A program made the translations under genes and the position numbers. From the NCBI GenBank assembly GCA_024235395.1, contig JACKMK010000001.1, positions 1,054,001 through 1,118,000 on the forward strand: a DNA stretch of 64,000 nucleotides, given 5' to 3'. The notes beneath the pieces are model-generated. The model saw nothing but the letters and a program-made list of their open reading frames with translations. It was not told the DNA's origin and ran no database searches. Positions 34,668-43,353 of this stretch are shown here, piece by piece (position 1 is the first letter of the stretch; each line of letters begins with the position of its first letter). The stretch is from Chromatiaceae bacterium (GTDB taxonomy: Bacteria > Pseudomonadota > Gammaproteobacteria > Chromatiales > Chromatiaceae).

Positions 34668-34825
34668 AGCGAAGCGAATTTTCGTCGTCCCGAATGGCGA
34701 CGCACCGACCAGCGACGGGGAAAATAGTGGCCCCGGCATCGGCTCGTCCGCGGCTTGCGGGCCCATAACCGGCCGGGGTCGGGCGCCCGATCGGGGGCGC
34801 AGTAGAGGTCAAGAAGGTTAATCGA

Positions 34826-37660
34826 GTGGACGCCGGCAACCCGACAACGACTGCTGCGCGGAAACCACCCGTGATCGGAGCAGGGCTGCGCAGCCTGCTC
34901 GGCGGGGTGTTCCTGCTGTTTGCGCTGTTGGTCGTCAACTCGTCCTATCTCGGCGCGATCACACTGCTCGAGTATCTGCGCGCGGAGACCTACCAGGACT
35001 TCTTCTACCTCAACATGTTCCTGGTGCACCTGGTGCTCGGGTTGCTCTCGATCCTGCCGTTTCTGCTGTTCGGTGCACTGCATCTGCGGCGCGCGATACA
35101 CCACCCGAATCGCAACGCGGTCCGTGCCGGTGCTGCCCTGTTTGCCAGCGGCATCCTGGTGCTGGCGTCCGGTGTGCTGTTGACCCGGTTCGGGTTCTTG
35201 GAGGTCGATGACCCCGGCGCGCGTGGGGTGGCCTACTGGTTGCACGTCGGCTCCCCGTTCGCCGCAGTCTGGTTGTTCATCCTGCACCGCCTCGCCGGTC
35301 GTCGCATCCGCTGGGCAGCGGGCCGCCGCTGGGCGGGCGTCGCTGCGGGTTTTGCGGCCTGCATGGTCGCCTGGAAACTTCTCGCCACACCGCGGGTGGA
35401 ACAACCCGCACAGCCGGCCTTTGCGAACACCCTGGTAGCGACGCCGGGCGGTCAACGGTTGGCGGCGCGGTCGCTGATGACCGATGATTTCTGCGCCGAG
35501 TGTCATGCGGACATCGCCTCCGGTTGGCGGACCAGTGCGCACCGCCTGAGTTCGTTCAACAACCCGTTCTACAGCTTCAGCGTCCAGGAGACGCGCCGGG
35601 TTTCCATGGAAAGCATCGGCAGCGTGGCCAAGGCACAGTTCTGCGCAGGCTGCCACGACCTGGTACCACTGCTGAGCGGCGCGTTCGATGACCCGGCGTT
35701 CGACATCCTCGGCGATCCGAGCGCACATGCCGGTGTCACCTGCACCAGCTGCCACGCGATCACCGCGGTCAACAGTGTGCGTGGCAATGCCGATTTCACG
35801 ATCGCCGAGCCAGTGCGTTATCCCTTCGAAGACAGTGACAATCCGCTGCTCAAGGCGATCAATCGCCAACTGATTAAGGCCAAACCGGCACACCACAAGC
35901 AAGGCTTTCTCAAGCCGATGCACTCGACCGCGGAGTTCTGCGGCTCCTGCCACAAAGCGCACCTGCCGAGGGCGGTGAACGACTACAAGTGGCTGCGCGC
36001 ACAGAATCACTTCGACAGTTTCATGCAGTCCGGCGTCCCGGGGCATCGGGTCGACAGCTTCTACTATCCGCCGCGCGCGACCACGGCCTGCGCGACCTGC
36101 CACATGCCACTCGAGGCGTCGGATGATCCGGCCGCTCGCGACTTCGACGGCAGCGGCACGCGCAAGATCCACAGTCACCTGTTCCCCGCGGCCAATACCG
36201 GATTGGCTCACACGCTCGGTCTGCCCGCGCAGACGATCGCTGCACACCGGCGGATGCTCGAAGGCGCCGCACGCATCGACATCTTCGGCGTGCGCGCTGC
36301 GGGCGTGATCGACGGCGAGTTACTCGCCCCACTCGACCGCTCCGGATCCACGCTCGAACCCGGCCAACGTTATCTGGTGGAGGCAGTGATACGTAACCTG
36401 CGCGTCGGGCACCATCTGACCCAGGGCACCGCGGACTCGAACGAATTGTGGGTCGACCTCAGCGTGCGCGCCGGCGACCGGATCATCGGTCGCAGCGGGG
36501 ATCTCGGTCCCGATGGAGAGGTGGATCCGTGGTCGTATTTCGTCAACGCCTATGTACTCACCAAGGACGGCGAGCGGCTCGATCGACGTAACGGCCAGGA
36601 CACCTTCGTGGCGCTGTACAACCACCAGATCCCTCCCGGTGCGGCGGCCGTCGTGCACTACCTGTTCGAGATCCCGGACGACGTGCGTGGACCGATCACG
36701 ATCGATGCCGCGCTGCGTTACCGCAAGTTCGACACAACCTACCTGAAGCACGTGCAGGGCGTACGGTTCGAGGGCAACCATCTTCCCGTGGTCACACTGG
36801 CGTCGGACCGCGTTGTGGTAGCGACCGGTCCCGCCGCGGCCCCGACAGAAGCCTCGCGCGATGACCGGCCGCCACTGTGGGAACGCTGGAACGACTACGG
36901 CATCGGCCTGTTGCTTGCCGGGGAGGCGCAGCGCAGCGCGCTTCGTCAGGCCGAGCAGGCCTTCAAGCAGGTGGAGGCACTGGGACGAGCGGACGGACCG
37001 CTCAATCTCGCACGCGTCTATCTCAAGGAGGGTCGGATCGACGATGCTGCCGCGGCGCTCCAGCGCGCCGCAGAAGACCATCCCGATTTCCGGCCCTGGA
37101 CGCGTGCCTGGCTGACCGCGTCCGTGGACCGCGAAAACGGCCACCTCGATCAGGCGATCGACACGCTGCGCGCATTGCTTGCTACGCGGTTTACCGAGGC
37201 CGCGGCGCGCGGCTTCGACTTCAGCTTCGACTATCGTGCGCGCAACATGCTTGGCCGAACGCTGTACGAACGCGCCCGCCAGGCGCGCGGCAGCGCCAAT
37301 GCCGAACACCGACGGGCACTGCTCGGCGAGGCGCGCGACGAGTTCGAACGCGTGCTGACCCAGGATCCCGAGGATCTCAGTGCGCACGTCAACCTGGCAC
37401 TGGTATACGCGGACATCGGCGATACCGGGCGCGCGAGCATGCATCGCGCGCGGGTCGAGGAGTACCGACCCGACGATCACGCCGTCGAACGTGCGGTGGC
37501 GAGCCACCGTCGCCGCCATCCGGCCGCCGACCATGCCGCCGACCCGGTCGCCATCTACGACCTGCAGCGCCCCGGCGCCTACGGTCTTGACGTACCCGCG
37601 CACTACGCCGTGCGGCCAGCCGGAACGCCCATGGGAACCAGCGATGCGCACGGAAGCTGA
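34826..37660 (+). CDS. Membrane pentaheme c-type cytochrome with C-terminal TPR domain
   Basis: 944 residues. The N-terminal ~200 residues form about five transmembrane helices (FLLFALLVVNSSYLGAITLL, FLVHLVLGLLSILPFLLF, AALFASGILVLASGVLL, GSPFAAVWLFILHRL and AGVAAGFAACMVAWKLL). The periplasmic part carries five CXXCH motifs at residues 223, 273, 306, 372 and 422 (CAECH, CAGCH, CTSCH, CGSCH, CATCH). A beta-rich region follows, then TPR helices from about residue 690 to the end. Multiheme cytochromes of this layout move electrons from a membrane pool to a periplasmic substrate, but the substrate here is unknown. GTG start follows AAGAAGG. The end overlaps the next gene by 17 bases. Confidence 0.85.
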   Translation: MDAGNPTTTAARKPPVIGAGLRSLLGGVFLLFALLVVNSSYLGAITLLEYLRAETYQDFFYLNMFLVHLVLGLLSILPFLLFGALHLRRAIHHPNRNAVRAGAALFASGILVLASGVLLTRFGFLEVDDPGARGVAYWLHVGSPFAAVWLFILHRLAGRRIRWAAGRRWAGVAAGFAACMVAWKLLATPRVEQPAQPAFANTLVATPGGQRLAARSLMTDDFCAECHADIASGWRTSAHRLSSFNNPFYSFSVQETRRVSMESIGSVAKAQFCAGCHDLVPLLSGAFDDPAFDILGDPSAHAGVTCTSCHAITAVNSVRGNADFTIAEPVRYPFEDSDNPLLKAINRQLIKAKPAHHKQGFLKPMHSTAEFCGSCHKAHLPRAVNDYKWLRAQNHFDSFMQSGVPGHRVDSFYYPPRATTACATCHMPLEASDDPAARDFDGSGTRKIHSHLFPAANTGLAHTLGLPAQTIAAHRRMLEGAARIDIFGVRAAGVIDGELLAPLDRSGSTLEPGQRYLVEAVIRNLRVGHHLTQGTADSNELWVDLSVRAGDRIIGRSGDLGPDGEVDPWSYFVNAYVLTKDGERLDRRNGQDTFVALYNHQIPPGAAAVVHYLFEIPDDVRGPITIDAALRYRKFDTTYLKHVQGVRFEGNHLPVVTLASDRVVVATGPAAAPTEASRDDRPPLWERWNDYGIGLLLAGEAQRSALRQAEQAFKQVEALGRADGPLNLARVYLKEGRIDDAAAALQRAAEDHPDFRPWTRAWLTASVDRENGHLDQAIDTLRALLATRFTEAAARGFDFSFDYRARNMLGRTLYERARQARGSANAEHRRALLGEARDEFERVLTQDPEDLSAHVNLALVYADIGDTGRASMHRARVEEYRPDDHAVERAVASHRRRHPAADHAADPVAIYDLQRPGAYGLDVPAHYAVRPAGTPMGTSDAHGS

Positions 37661-39473
37661 AGACCACGGCGGCGAGGCGCGGATCGCCCGTGCGTTCCGC
37701 CGGTCACTGGCGCTGATCGCGGCCGTCGCCATGATCGGCGCACTGGCGTGGTGGCTGGGGCGCGATACCCAGGCACCCGTCGCGGTCGAGGAGGCGATCA
37801 TCGCCGCGCCGGTTCACGAGACCGCGGCAGGGCGAACACCAAGTACCCCGCCGGTCGTGCCGTTCACCGACATCACTGCCGCGGCCGGGATCGAGTTCGA
37901 ACACGTCAACGGTGCCTACGGCGACAAGTTGATACCCGAGACCATGGGCAGCGGCCTGGCGTTCTTCGATTACGACAACGACGGGGATCCCGATCTCTAC
38001 CTCGTAAACGCGACCTACTGGCCGGACAAGGCCGCGCATCGGACCACCAGCGGCCGCCTGTACCGCAACGACGGCAATGAACGTTTCACCGACGTGACCG
38101 TCGAGGCGGGACTCGAGTTCGACCAGTACGGCATGGGGGTCGCGGTCGGCGACTACGACAACGACGGCTGGCAGGACCTGTATCTGTCCAACCTGGGACC
38201 GAACCGGCTGCTGCACAACGAGCGCGGCCGTTTCGTCGACGTCACCGTGGCGACCGGCGTCGCCGGGAATCCCGAGGACTGGAGCACCGGTACCGCGTTC
38301 ATCGACTACGACAACGATGGCGACCTCGACCTGTTCGTCGGCAACTACATCACCTGGACCCGCGCGATCGACCTCGAGATCGATTTCCGGCTGGCCGGTC
38401 TGGGTCGCGCCTATGGCGGCCCCGAACACCACACCGGCGCGCTGAACCGCTTGTATCGCAACGATGGGGATGGTCGCTTCAGCGAGGTGAGCCAGGCCGC
38501 GGGGATCGCACTCACAGAGGGCGACGACCGACATCCGGCGGGCAAGGCGCTGGCGGTCGGCATCGCCGATATCGACCGCAACGGCTGGGGCGACATCGTC
38601 GTCGCCAACGACACCACGCGCAATTTTCTCTACCAGAATCGCGGCGACGGACGCTTCGACGAGGTCAGCGTACTCGAGGGGATCGCGTTCGACCGCGAAG
38701 GCAAGGCGACCTCCGGCATGGGGATCGACATCGCGCGTTTTCGCAACGACGCCGACACCGGTATCGCGATCGGCAACTTCGCGAACGAGATGAGCTCGCT
38801 GTTCGTCACCCTGGACGGCCGCGGTCCTTTCGTCGACGAGGCGGTGCTCGAGGGCTTCGGACCGGATTCGCGCCAGGCGCTGACCTTCGCGGTATTGTTC
38901 CTCGACGTCGATCTCGACGGTCGTCTGGATCTGTTCCAGGCCAACGGACACCTCGAGAAGGAGATCAATCGCGTCCATCCCAGCCAGACCTATGCACAGC
39001 CGGCCCAGCTGTTCTGGAACTGTGGCAACGACTGCGCACAGCGATTCCAGTTGCTCGACAGTACCGCCGACCTGCGACAGGCGATGGTCGGACGTGGTGC
39101 GGCCTACGCCGACATCGATGGCGACGGTGATCTCGACCTCGCGATCGTACAGAACGGGCGGCGCGCGGTACTGCTGCGCAACGACCAGTTCACCGGCCAT
39201 CACTGGTTGCGCGTCAAACTGGTCGGCACACGCGCCAACCGTGACGGTCTCGGTGCCGAGGTCGTGCTACGTGCGGCCGGGGTGACCCAGTACCGCTACC
39301 TCAATCCGAGCCGCGGCTATCTGAGCCAGGTCGAGCTGCCGCTCACCTTCGGTCTCGGCACGGCGACCTCGGTCGACGAACTCAGCGTGACCTGGCCGGG
39401 CGGCCAGGTGCAGCGGGTGCCGGTGACAGGCATCGATCGGCTGATGACCGTCACGCAGGAAGAGACACAATGA
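37644..39473 (+). CDS. CRTAC1/ASPIC-UnbV family FG-GAP repeat protein
   Basis: 609 residues. An N-terminal membrane anchor (SLALIAAVAMIGALAWWLG) is followed by a beta-propeller of FG-GAP/calcium-binding blades, each with a DxDxDGxxDL core: DYDNDGDPDLYLVN, DYDNDGWQDLYLSN, DYDNDGDLDLFVGN, DIDRNGWGDIVVAN, DVDLDGRLDLFQAN and DIDGDGDLDLAIVQN. The C-terminal ASPIC/UnbV domain has SVTWPGGQVQRVP. It is probably periplasmic and membrane-tethered. The start overlaps the cytochrome gene by 17 bases and its stop overlaps the next gene by 4 bases, so the three proteins are very likely made together. The reaction is unknown. Confidence 0.88.
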   Translation: MRTEAEDHGGEARIARAFRRSLALIAAVAMIGALAWWLGRDTQAPVAVEEAIIAAPVHETAAGRTPSTPPVVPFTDITAAAGIEFEHVNGAYGDKLIPETMGSGLAFFDYDNDGDPDLYLVNATYWPDKAAHRTTSGRLYRNDGNERFTDVTVEAGLEFDQYGMGVAVGDYDNDGWQDLYLSNLGPNRLLHNERGRFVDVTVATGVAGNPEDWSTGTAFIDYDNDGDLDLFVGNYITWTRAIDLEIDFRLAGLGRAYGGPEHHTGALNRLYRNDGDGRFSEVSQAAGIALTEGDDRHPAGKALAVGIADIDRNGWGDIVVANDTTRNFLYQNRGDGRFDEVSVLEGIAFDREGKATSGMGIDIARFRNDADTGIAIGNFANEMSSLFVTLDGRGPFVDEAVLEGFGPDSRQALTFAVLFLDVDLDGRLDLFQANGHLEKEINRVHPSQTYAQPAQLFWNCGNDCAQRFQLLDSTADLRQAMVGRGAAYADIDGDGDLDLAIVQNGRRAVLLRNDQFTGHHWLRVKLVGTRANRDGLGAEVVLRAAGVTQYRYLNPSRGYLSQVELPLTFGLGTATSVDELSVTWPGGQVQRVPVTGIDRLMTVTQEETQ

Positions 39474-41128
39474 GGTGCATCGTCGCGGCACTGCTGCTGT
39501 TCGCTGCCACGGCGGCAGCCGCCGGTGCATTGACCGAGACCCCACGAACCTGGGCGGAGCTGTTGGTGCCGATTCCGGCGCAACGTCTCGACGAACTCGA
39601 AACGGCAGACGTCGAGCGCATCCGGGAGACGCGCGACCGGCTCGATCAGTTGCTGACAGCCACGGACACGGAAGCGGATGCGCTCGCCGCGATCTACGGT
39701 CGGCTCGGCGTGCTGTATGCGGCGCACCGCCTGTATGCCGGGGCCGAACTGGCGCTGAGCAACGCACGCGCCCTCGATCCGCAGAATCTCCGGTGGGCGT
39801 ACTTTGCCGCCCACATCGCGCTCGAACAGGGCGAGGCGGCACAGGCGCTGGATCTGCTGACCGAGGCGGAGCGGATCGACCCCGACTTCCCCAGCCTGGC
39901 GCTGCGCCGTGGCGAGGCCCTGCTCGGCCTGAACAGGCTTGCCGAGGCACGCACCGCCTACACGAAGGCGGCCGACGATGCGGCGCTGCGTGCTGCCGCA
40001 CTGTACGGCCTCGGCCAGATCGACCTGCTCGAGCGCCAATGGGGTGATGCCGCGGCGAGGTTCGACGAGGTCCTGCAGCTGCAACCCGATGCCGATGCGG
40101 TGCATTACCCGCTGGGCCAGGCCTTGATTGGGCTGGGCCGGCGCGACGCGGCACGCACGCACCTGGCACAGCGCGGCGCGATCAAGCCACGCTTCACGGA
40201 TCCGCTGATCGAGGGCCTGCGCTCGTTACAGACCGGCGCACGATTCCAGTTTGAACGGGGTGTCGCCGCGGTCAAACGCCGCGACTATGCAGCGGCCGCA
40301 GCGGGGTTCGCCGCCGGACTTGACGCAGAGCCGGGCAACGTACGCGCACGCACTTCGTTTGCACGCGCACTGTGGCTCTCCGGCGAAAAAAAGGCGGCCG
40401 CTGATGCCCTGCACCGCGCGGTCGCCGAAGACCCGGACCAGACCCTGCCGCGGTTCCTGCTGGCGGTGATGCAGGACGCCGCCGGTGATACCGCAACGGC
40501 GGTCGCGAGTTACCGGGCCGTGTTGGCCAGCGATCCCGCACATGCGGGCGCATCGAGCTACCTGGCCGATCTGTATCTGCGACGCGGCGACTTCGGCGAC
40601 GCCGCGCTGCATTTCGAACGCGCGATCGCCGCCGGCGCGACCGAGTTGCCGCTGTTGCTGCACTATTGGGGGGCGCTGCGCAATGCGGGCACGGACGATT
40701 CGCTGCTACGCGACAGGTTGGTCGCGTTCGACAGGCGTTTCCCCGAACCGCCGGTGTTTCGTTACCTGCTCGCCACCCTGTTGGCCACCTCGGACGACGC
40801 GGCGGTCGCCGACCCCGCTCGCGCAGTCGAGATCGCCACCACACTCAACACCGAGCAACCGATCCCGCCGCATGCCGAACTGCTGGCTTTGAGTCTGGCG
40901 GCGGCAGGCGACTTCGGAGAGGCACTGCAGGTGCAGCAGGGCCTGATCGAGTGGGCACGGATGACAGGCAACTGGGCCGAAGTGGCGGTGCTGCAACAGA
41001 CCGCAGATGACTACCGGGCCGGGCGCCTGCCGGGTACGCCGTGGACGCGCTACGACCCGATGTTTCGGCCGGGGCCGGCCGACCCGGAACCGGTGATGCG
41101 CAACTACCCCGCCGGACAACCTTACTGA
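39470..41128 (+). CDS. Exported TPR-repeat protein
   Basis: 552 residues with a signal peptide (MRCIVAALLLFAATAAAAGA). Almost the whole mature chain is TPR-like helical hairpins (GRLGVLYAAHRLYAGAELAL, YFAAHIALEQGEAAQALDLL, YPLGQALIGLGRRDAARTHL, and others). The C-terminal tail reads PWTRYDPMFRPGPADPEPVM and is Pro-rich. It is a scaffold-type protein, probably periplasmic, assembling or organising the pentaheme cytochrome and CRTAC1 proteins. The start codon overlaps the previous stop (ATGA). Confidence 0.85.
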   Translation: MRCIVAALLLFAATAAAAGALTETPRTWAELLVPIPAQRLDELETADVERIRETRDRLDQLLTATDTEADALAAIYGRLGVLYAAHRLYAGAELALSNARALDPQNLRWAYFAAHIALEQGEAAQALDLLTEAERIDPDFPSLALRRGEALLGLNRLAEARTAYTKAADDAALRAAALYGLGQIDLLERQWGDAAARFDEVLQLQPDADAVHYPLGQALIGLGRRDAARTHLAQRGAIKPRFTDPLIEGLRSLQTGARFQFERGVAAVKRRDYAAAAAGFAAGLDAEPGNVRARTSFARALWLSGEKKAAADALHRAVAEDPDQTLPRFLLAVMQDAAGDTATAVASYRAVLASDPAHAGASSYLADLYLRRGDFGDAALHFERAIAAGATELPLLLHYWGALRNAGTDDSLLRDRLVAFDRRFPEPPVFRYLLATLLATSDDAAVADPARAVEIATTLNTEQPIPPHAELLALSLAAAGDFGEALQVQQGLIEWARMTGNWAEVAVLQQTADDYRAGRLPGTPWTRYDPMFRPGPADPEPVMRNYPAGQPY

Positions 41129-41167
41129 ACATCTGCCCGGTGGTCAGGGACCCGCTGCGCTTTTCGC

Positions 41168-41192
41168 GCCGTCCGGTCCCCTGCCGGACGGC
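41168..41192 (+). terminator. Hairpin after the cytochrome operon
   Basis: GCCGTCCGG / CCGGACGGC, a perfect 9-bp stem with a 7-base loop, 40 bases past the last stop. There is no good T-run, so it may be a transcript-stabilising or Rho-dependent end. Confidence 0.4.
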
Positions 41193-41341
41193 AGCGACCT
41201 TTCTCAACCCCTGCATGGCACTCATCGGTGGTCCGTCCGGCGCCCGCCGGTAAAGCGCCGGTGCAATTGGCCGTTAGAGAGATGGCCGTGCAGAATGCGC
41301 ATGTCTCCAACTTGCAGGGCTGGCCAGCCAGGGGTGAAACA

Positions 41342-41563
41342 ATGAACTTGCGAATACTCGTATCGGTGGCACTGGTGTCGCTGCTGACCGGATGTGGCCA
41401 GGACCAGCCGGCGTCTCATCAGGCATCCCAGCAACAGAAGTCCTTCGGCGGCCAGGTGGGCGACGCCTACAAGGGGATGCTCGACGAGGCCAAACAGGGC
41501 GCCGCAAACGCCAGTCAGCAAATGGAACGCACCGAGCGCTCGGTGCGTGAGCGCGACCGGTAG
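41342..41563 (+). CDS. Small lipoprotein
   Basis: 73 residues. Signal peptide MNLRILVSVALVSLLTGC with a lipobox LLTGC; the mature protein after the cysteine is short, hydrophilic and helical (GDAYKGMLDEAKQGAANASQQMERTERSVRERDR). The +2 residue after Cys is Gly, giving no inner-membrane retention signal, so outer-membrane anchoring is likely. Function unknown. ATG 41342 follows GGGGTGAAAC; the longer frame from 41228 would bury the signal peptide. Confidence 0.65.
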   Translation: MNLRILVSVALVSLLTGCGQDQPASHQASQQQKSFGGQVGDAYKGMLDEAKQGAANASQQMERTERSVRERDR

Positions 41564-41649
41564 CGGGTCGCATCACCATGCCGGCGTAAACCCGGGCTCC
41601 GCGGCAGTCCAATTCACCGGCCGATCGCCCAGATATTCCGCCCCAACGA

Positions 41650-41674
41650 AAAGCCCCGCCGAAGCGGGGCCGTT
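41650..41674 (-). terminator. Terminator of the PEP-CTERM gene
   Basis: A perfect GCCCCGC-CGAA-GCGGGGC hairpin (41653-41670) with a stretch of A on its left, giving U's on the minus-strand transcript. It lies about 25 bases past the stop of the minus-strand gene. Confidence 0.8.
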
Positions 41675-41694
41675 ACGCTGACATTCAGCGATTG

Positions 41695-42333
41695 TCAGAT
41701 CGCCTGGCGCTTGCGCCGCTGGTAACCCAGCCCCACGAACCCGAGGCCAAGCAGGGCCAGCGCGGCCGGCTCGGGCACGTCCGCATCGGCAGCGACGTTG
41801 AATTGCACGTCGTCGATGACGGTGAACAAGGCAACGTCGGTGCCGTCTCCGTAGCGGATACTCACCTCGGTCACCAGCTCGTCGCTGTTGAACCCGATGA
41901 ACTGGTCCACAAAGTCGTTGCCATTTGCCGTTACAGAGACACTGCCGATCAAACCGGTGGCATCGTAGATGTCCAGGAATGCGTCAAAGGTCCCAGCGCT
42001 GGGTTCGTCGTTGCCGAAGAACAGGCCTACCGATGAGGCGGGCGCGTCGAAGGTGATGTTGATCGGCTCAGGGAAACCGTTGGTCGTCAGCACGTTCACG
42101 CCAGAAGTCGTAACGCCCGATGAGGCCCCTCCGGAAGATACAGTGCGGATGCCGGAACCCGAACTGTAGGTCGCGCCGATACCGCCCGTGATGGTCTCAA
42201 AATCGTGCAGTCTGAACGGATCCGGGGACAGGCTGGCCGAGTCGAACACTTGAACGATGGCCGCTTGACACATCGAACTGACGCCCAGCGAAAGCACGGC
42301 GGAAAGAGTGACGAGAGATGTGCGAATGTCCAC
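41695..42333 (-). CDS. PEP-CTERM sorting-domain protein
   Basis: 212 residues. Signal peptide (LVTLSAVLSLGVSSMCQA), then a Ser/Thr/Gly-rich beta-sandwich-like domain (FETITGGIGATYSSGSG, ITFDAPASSVGLFFGN), and a C-terminal sorting signal VPEPAALALLGLGFVGLG followed by QRRKRQ. The VPEP box, hydrophobic helix and basic end are diagnostic for processing by exosortase (EpsH) in bacteria that make particular exopolysaccharides. No exosortase is in the window. A surface or matrix role is likely. Confidence 0.92.
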   Translation of the reverse strand: MDIRTSLVTLSAVLSLGVSSMCQAAIVQVFDSASLSPDPFRLHDFETITGGIGATYSSGSGIRTVSSGGASSGVTTSGVNVLTTNGFPEPINITFDAPASSVGLFFGNDEPSAGTFDAFLDIYDATGLIGSVSVTANGNDFVDQFIGFNSDELVTEVSIRYGDGTDVALFTVIDDVQFNVAADADVPEPAALALLGLGFVGLGYQRRKRQAI

Positions 42334-42553
42334 GGTACGCGCTCCTTGTCGACCGATTGTGATGCGAAAATCGGGTTTCGATATTATTAAAGCATTTTTC
42401 GCGCCAGACTAAAATTTTCTATATAAATCTTCTGCTTGCCAACAATTCTCATTTTTCTCGGAGCGCAAAACGTAAACATTATCGACACATTGGGGTTTTC
42501 AATCCTCAAAAATCCTTATCTTTGTTCCAAACCAGCATCGTAAGGGTGTGTGC
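42334..42553. other. AT-rich intergenic region upstream of the PEP-CTERM gene
   Basis: Markedly more AT-rich than the rest of the window, with no coding potential. TTGTTG and TATAGA 16 bases apart on the minus strand (42418-42445) make a weak promoter candidate 85 bases before the PEP-CTERM start codon. Confidence 0.45.
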
Positions 42554-42587
42554 AAAAAAAAAGCGCGCCCGCAGGCGCGCTTTTTTT
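42554..42587 (-). terminator. Strong bidirectional terminator of the Gly/Tyr-rich gene
   Basis: GCGCGCC-CGCA-GGCGCGC stem flanked by A9 and T7. It is 16 bases past the stop of the minus-strand Gly/Tyr/Trp-rich gene and could act in either direction. Confidence 0.92.
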
Positions 42588-42602
42588 GGCAAAACGTTCC
42601 AG

Positions 42603-42980
42603 TTACTTACTGGACTTGCTGCTGCTCGATTGCTTGCTGGTAGTCGTCGTCGGATAGCTGTAGGTCGCACCGTAGGGGTAACCACCCCAGCCGCCATAGC
42701 CAGGATAGTAACCGCCACCCCAACCACCGTAGTTCGGATAGCCGCCACCCCAGCCCCCGTAATACGGATAACCGCCGCCGTAACCCCAAGGGCCGCCACC
42801 CCAGCCGCCGGAGTACGGATACCCGCCGCCATAACCCCAGGGGCCACCGCCACCGTACCAGGGACCGCCGCCGGACCAGGGTCCGCCACCCCAATCGTTC
42901 CAGAAGGCACCGGCCGAACCGGCGAGCAGCGCACTGCCGGCAATGGCACCGGCGATCAATGTCTTGGCGAAGTCACGCAT
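42603..42980 (-). CDS. Gly/Tyr/Trp/Pro-rich exported protein, sulfur-globule-protein-like
   Basis: 125 residues. Signal peptide (MRDFAKTLIAGAIAGSALLAGSAGA) followed by tandem GGW/GGGPWGYGGGYPY-type units and a Ser/Thr/Lys tail (TTTTSKQSSSSKSSK). The composition and repeat style resemble the sulfur globule proteins SgpA/B/C that coat periplasmic sulfur deposits in purple sulfur bacteria and related symbionts. Together with a Sox set that lacks SoxCD here, such a coat protein is expected. Low-complexity sequence makes homology hard to prove, and a generic Gly-rich envelope protein remains possible. ATG 42980 follows GGGAGG; the last repeat to the stop is followed by a strong terminator. Confidence 0.6.
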   Translation of the reverse strand: MRDFAKTLIAGAIAGSALLAGSAGAFWNDWGGGPWSGGGPWYGGGGPWGYGGGYPYSGGWGGGPWGYGGGYPYYGGWGGGYPNYGGWGGGYYPGYGGWGGYPYGATYSYPTTTTSKQSSSSKSSK

Positions 42981-43353
42981 GGATATCCCTCCCTTTTCTA
43001 TCGAAACGCTGTGGTCAGAATCCGGGTCGATGTCCACCTTCGCACCGCCCTTCATACGCGAAGTTTATTTTGCCGCCAATGCACCGTGTCGATCTGACCA
43101 AAGTCAAAGGAATCGCACGTGACCGGTGCGAATACCGCTCCGGAAAAGGCACCGTGCGCGAACCTGCGCTGCCGCGCAGGAGCGGATTCACATGACGGCG
43201 CCCGCCTCCCCGCAACTTCACCGCTGGCGCCGCCGACCGCAAAAGGTGCCGTCGGCCGGTCGACAACGACACACCGAGGACGTGAATACGCCACAAGCGG
43301 TGACAATGCGACCCGGTACGCTGAATGTCGTTAACCCAGGCGGAGAAACGGAC
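42981..43353. other. Divergent intergenic region
   Basis: 373 bases between the Gly/Tyr-rich gene and the TIR gene. It holds a good leftward promoter candidate (43051-43079). Short frames across it are not convincing as genes. Confidence 0.5.
43051..43079 (-). promoter_or_regulatory. Candidate promoter of the Gly/Tyr-rich (sulfur-globule-like) gene
   Basis: On the minus strand TTGGCG is followed after 17 bases by TATGAA, 71 bases before the start codon. The surroundings are AT-rich (AAATAAACTT). Confidence 0.45.

Noticed and set aside
42522..43097. Plus-strand frame opposite the Gly/Tyr-rich gene
   Set aside because: Its Thr/Ala/Ile-rich translation mirrors the Gly-rich repeats; it starts inside the terminator and has no RBS.
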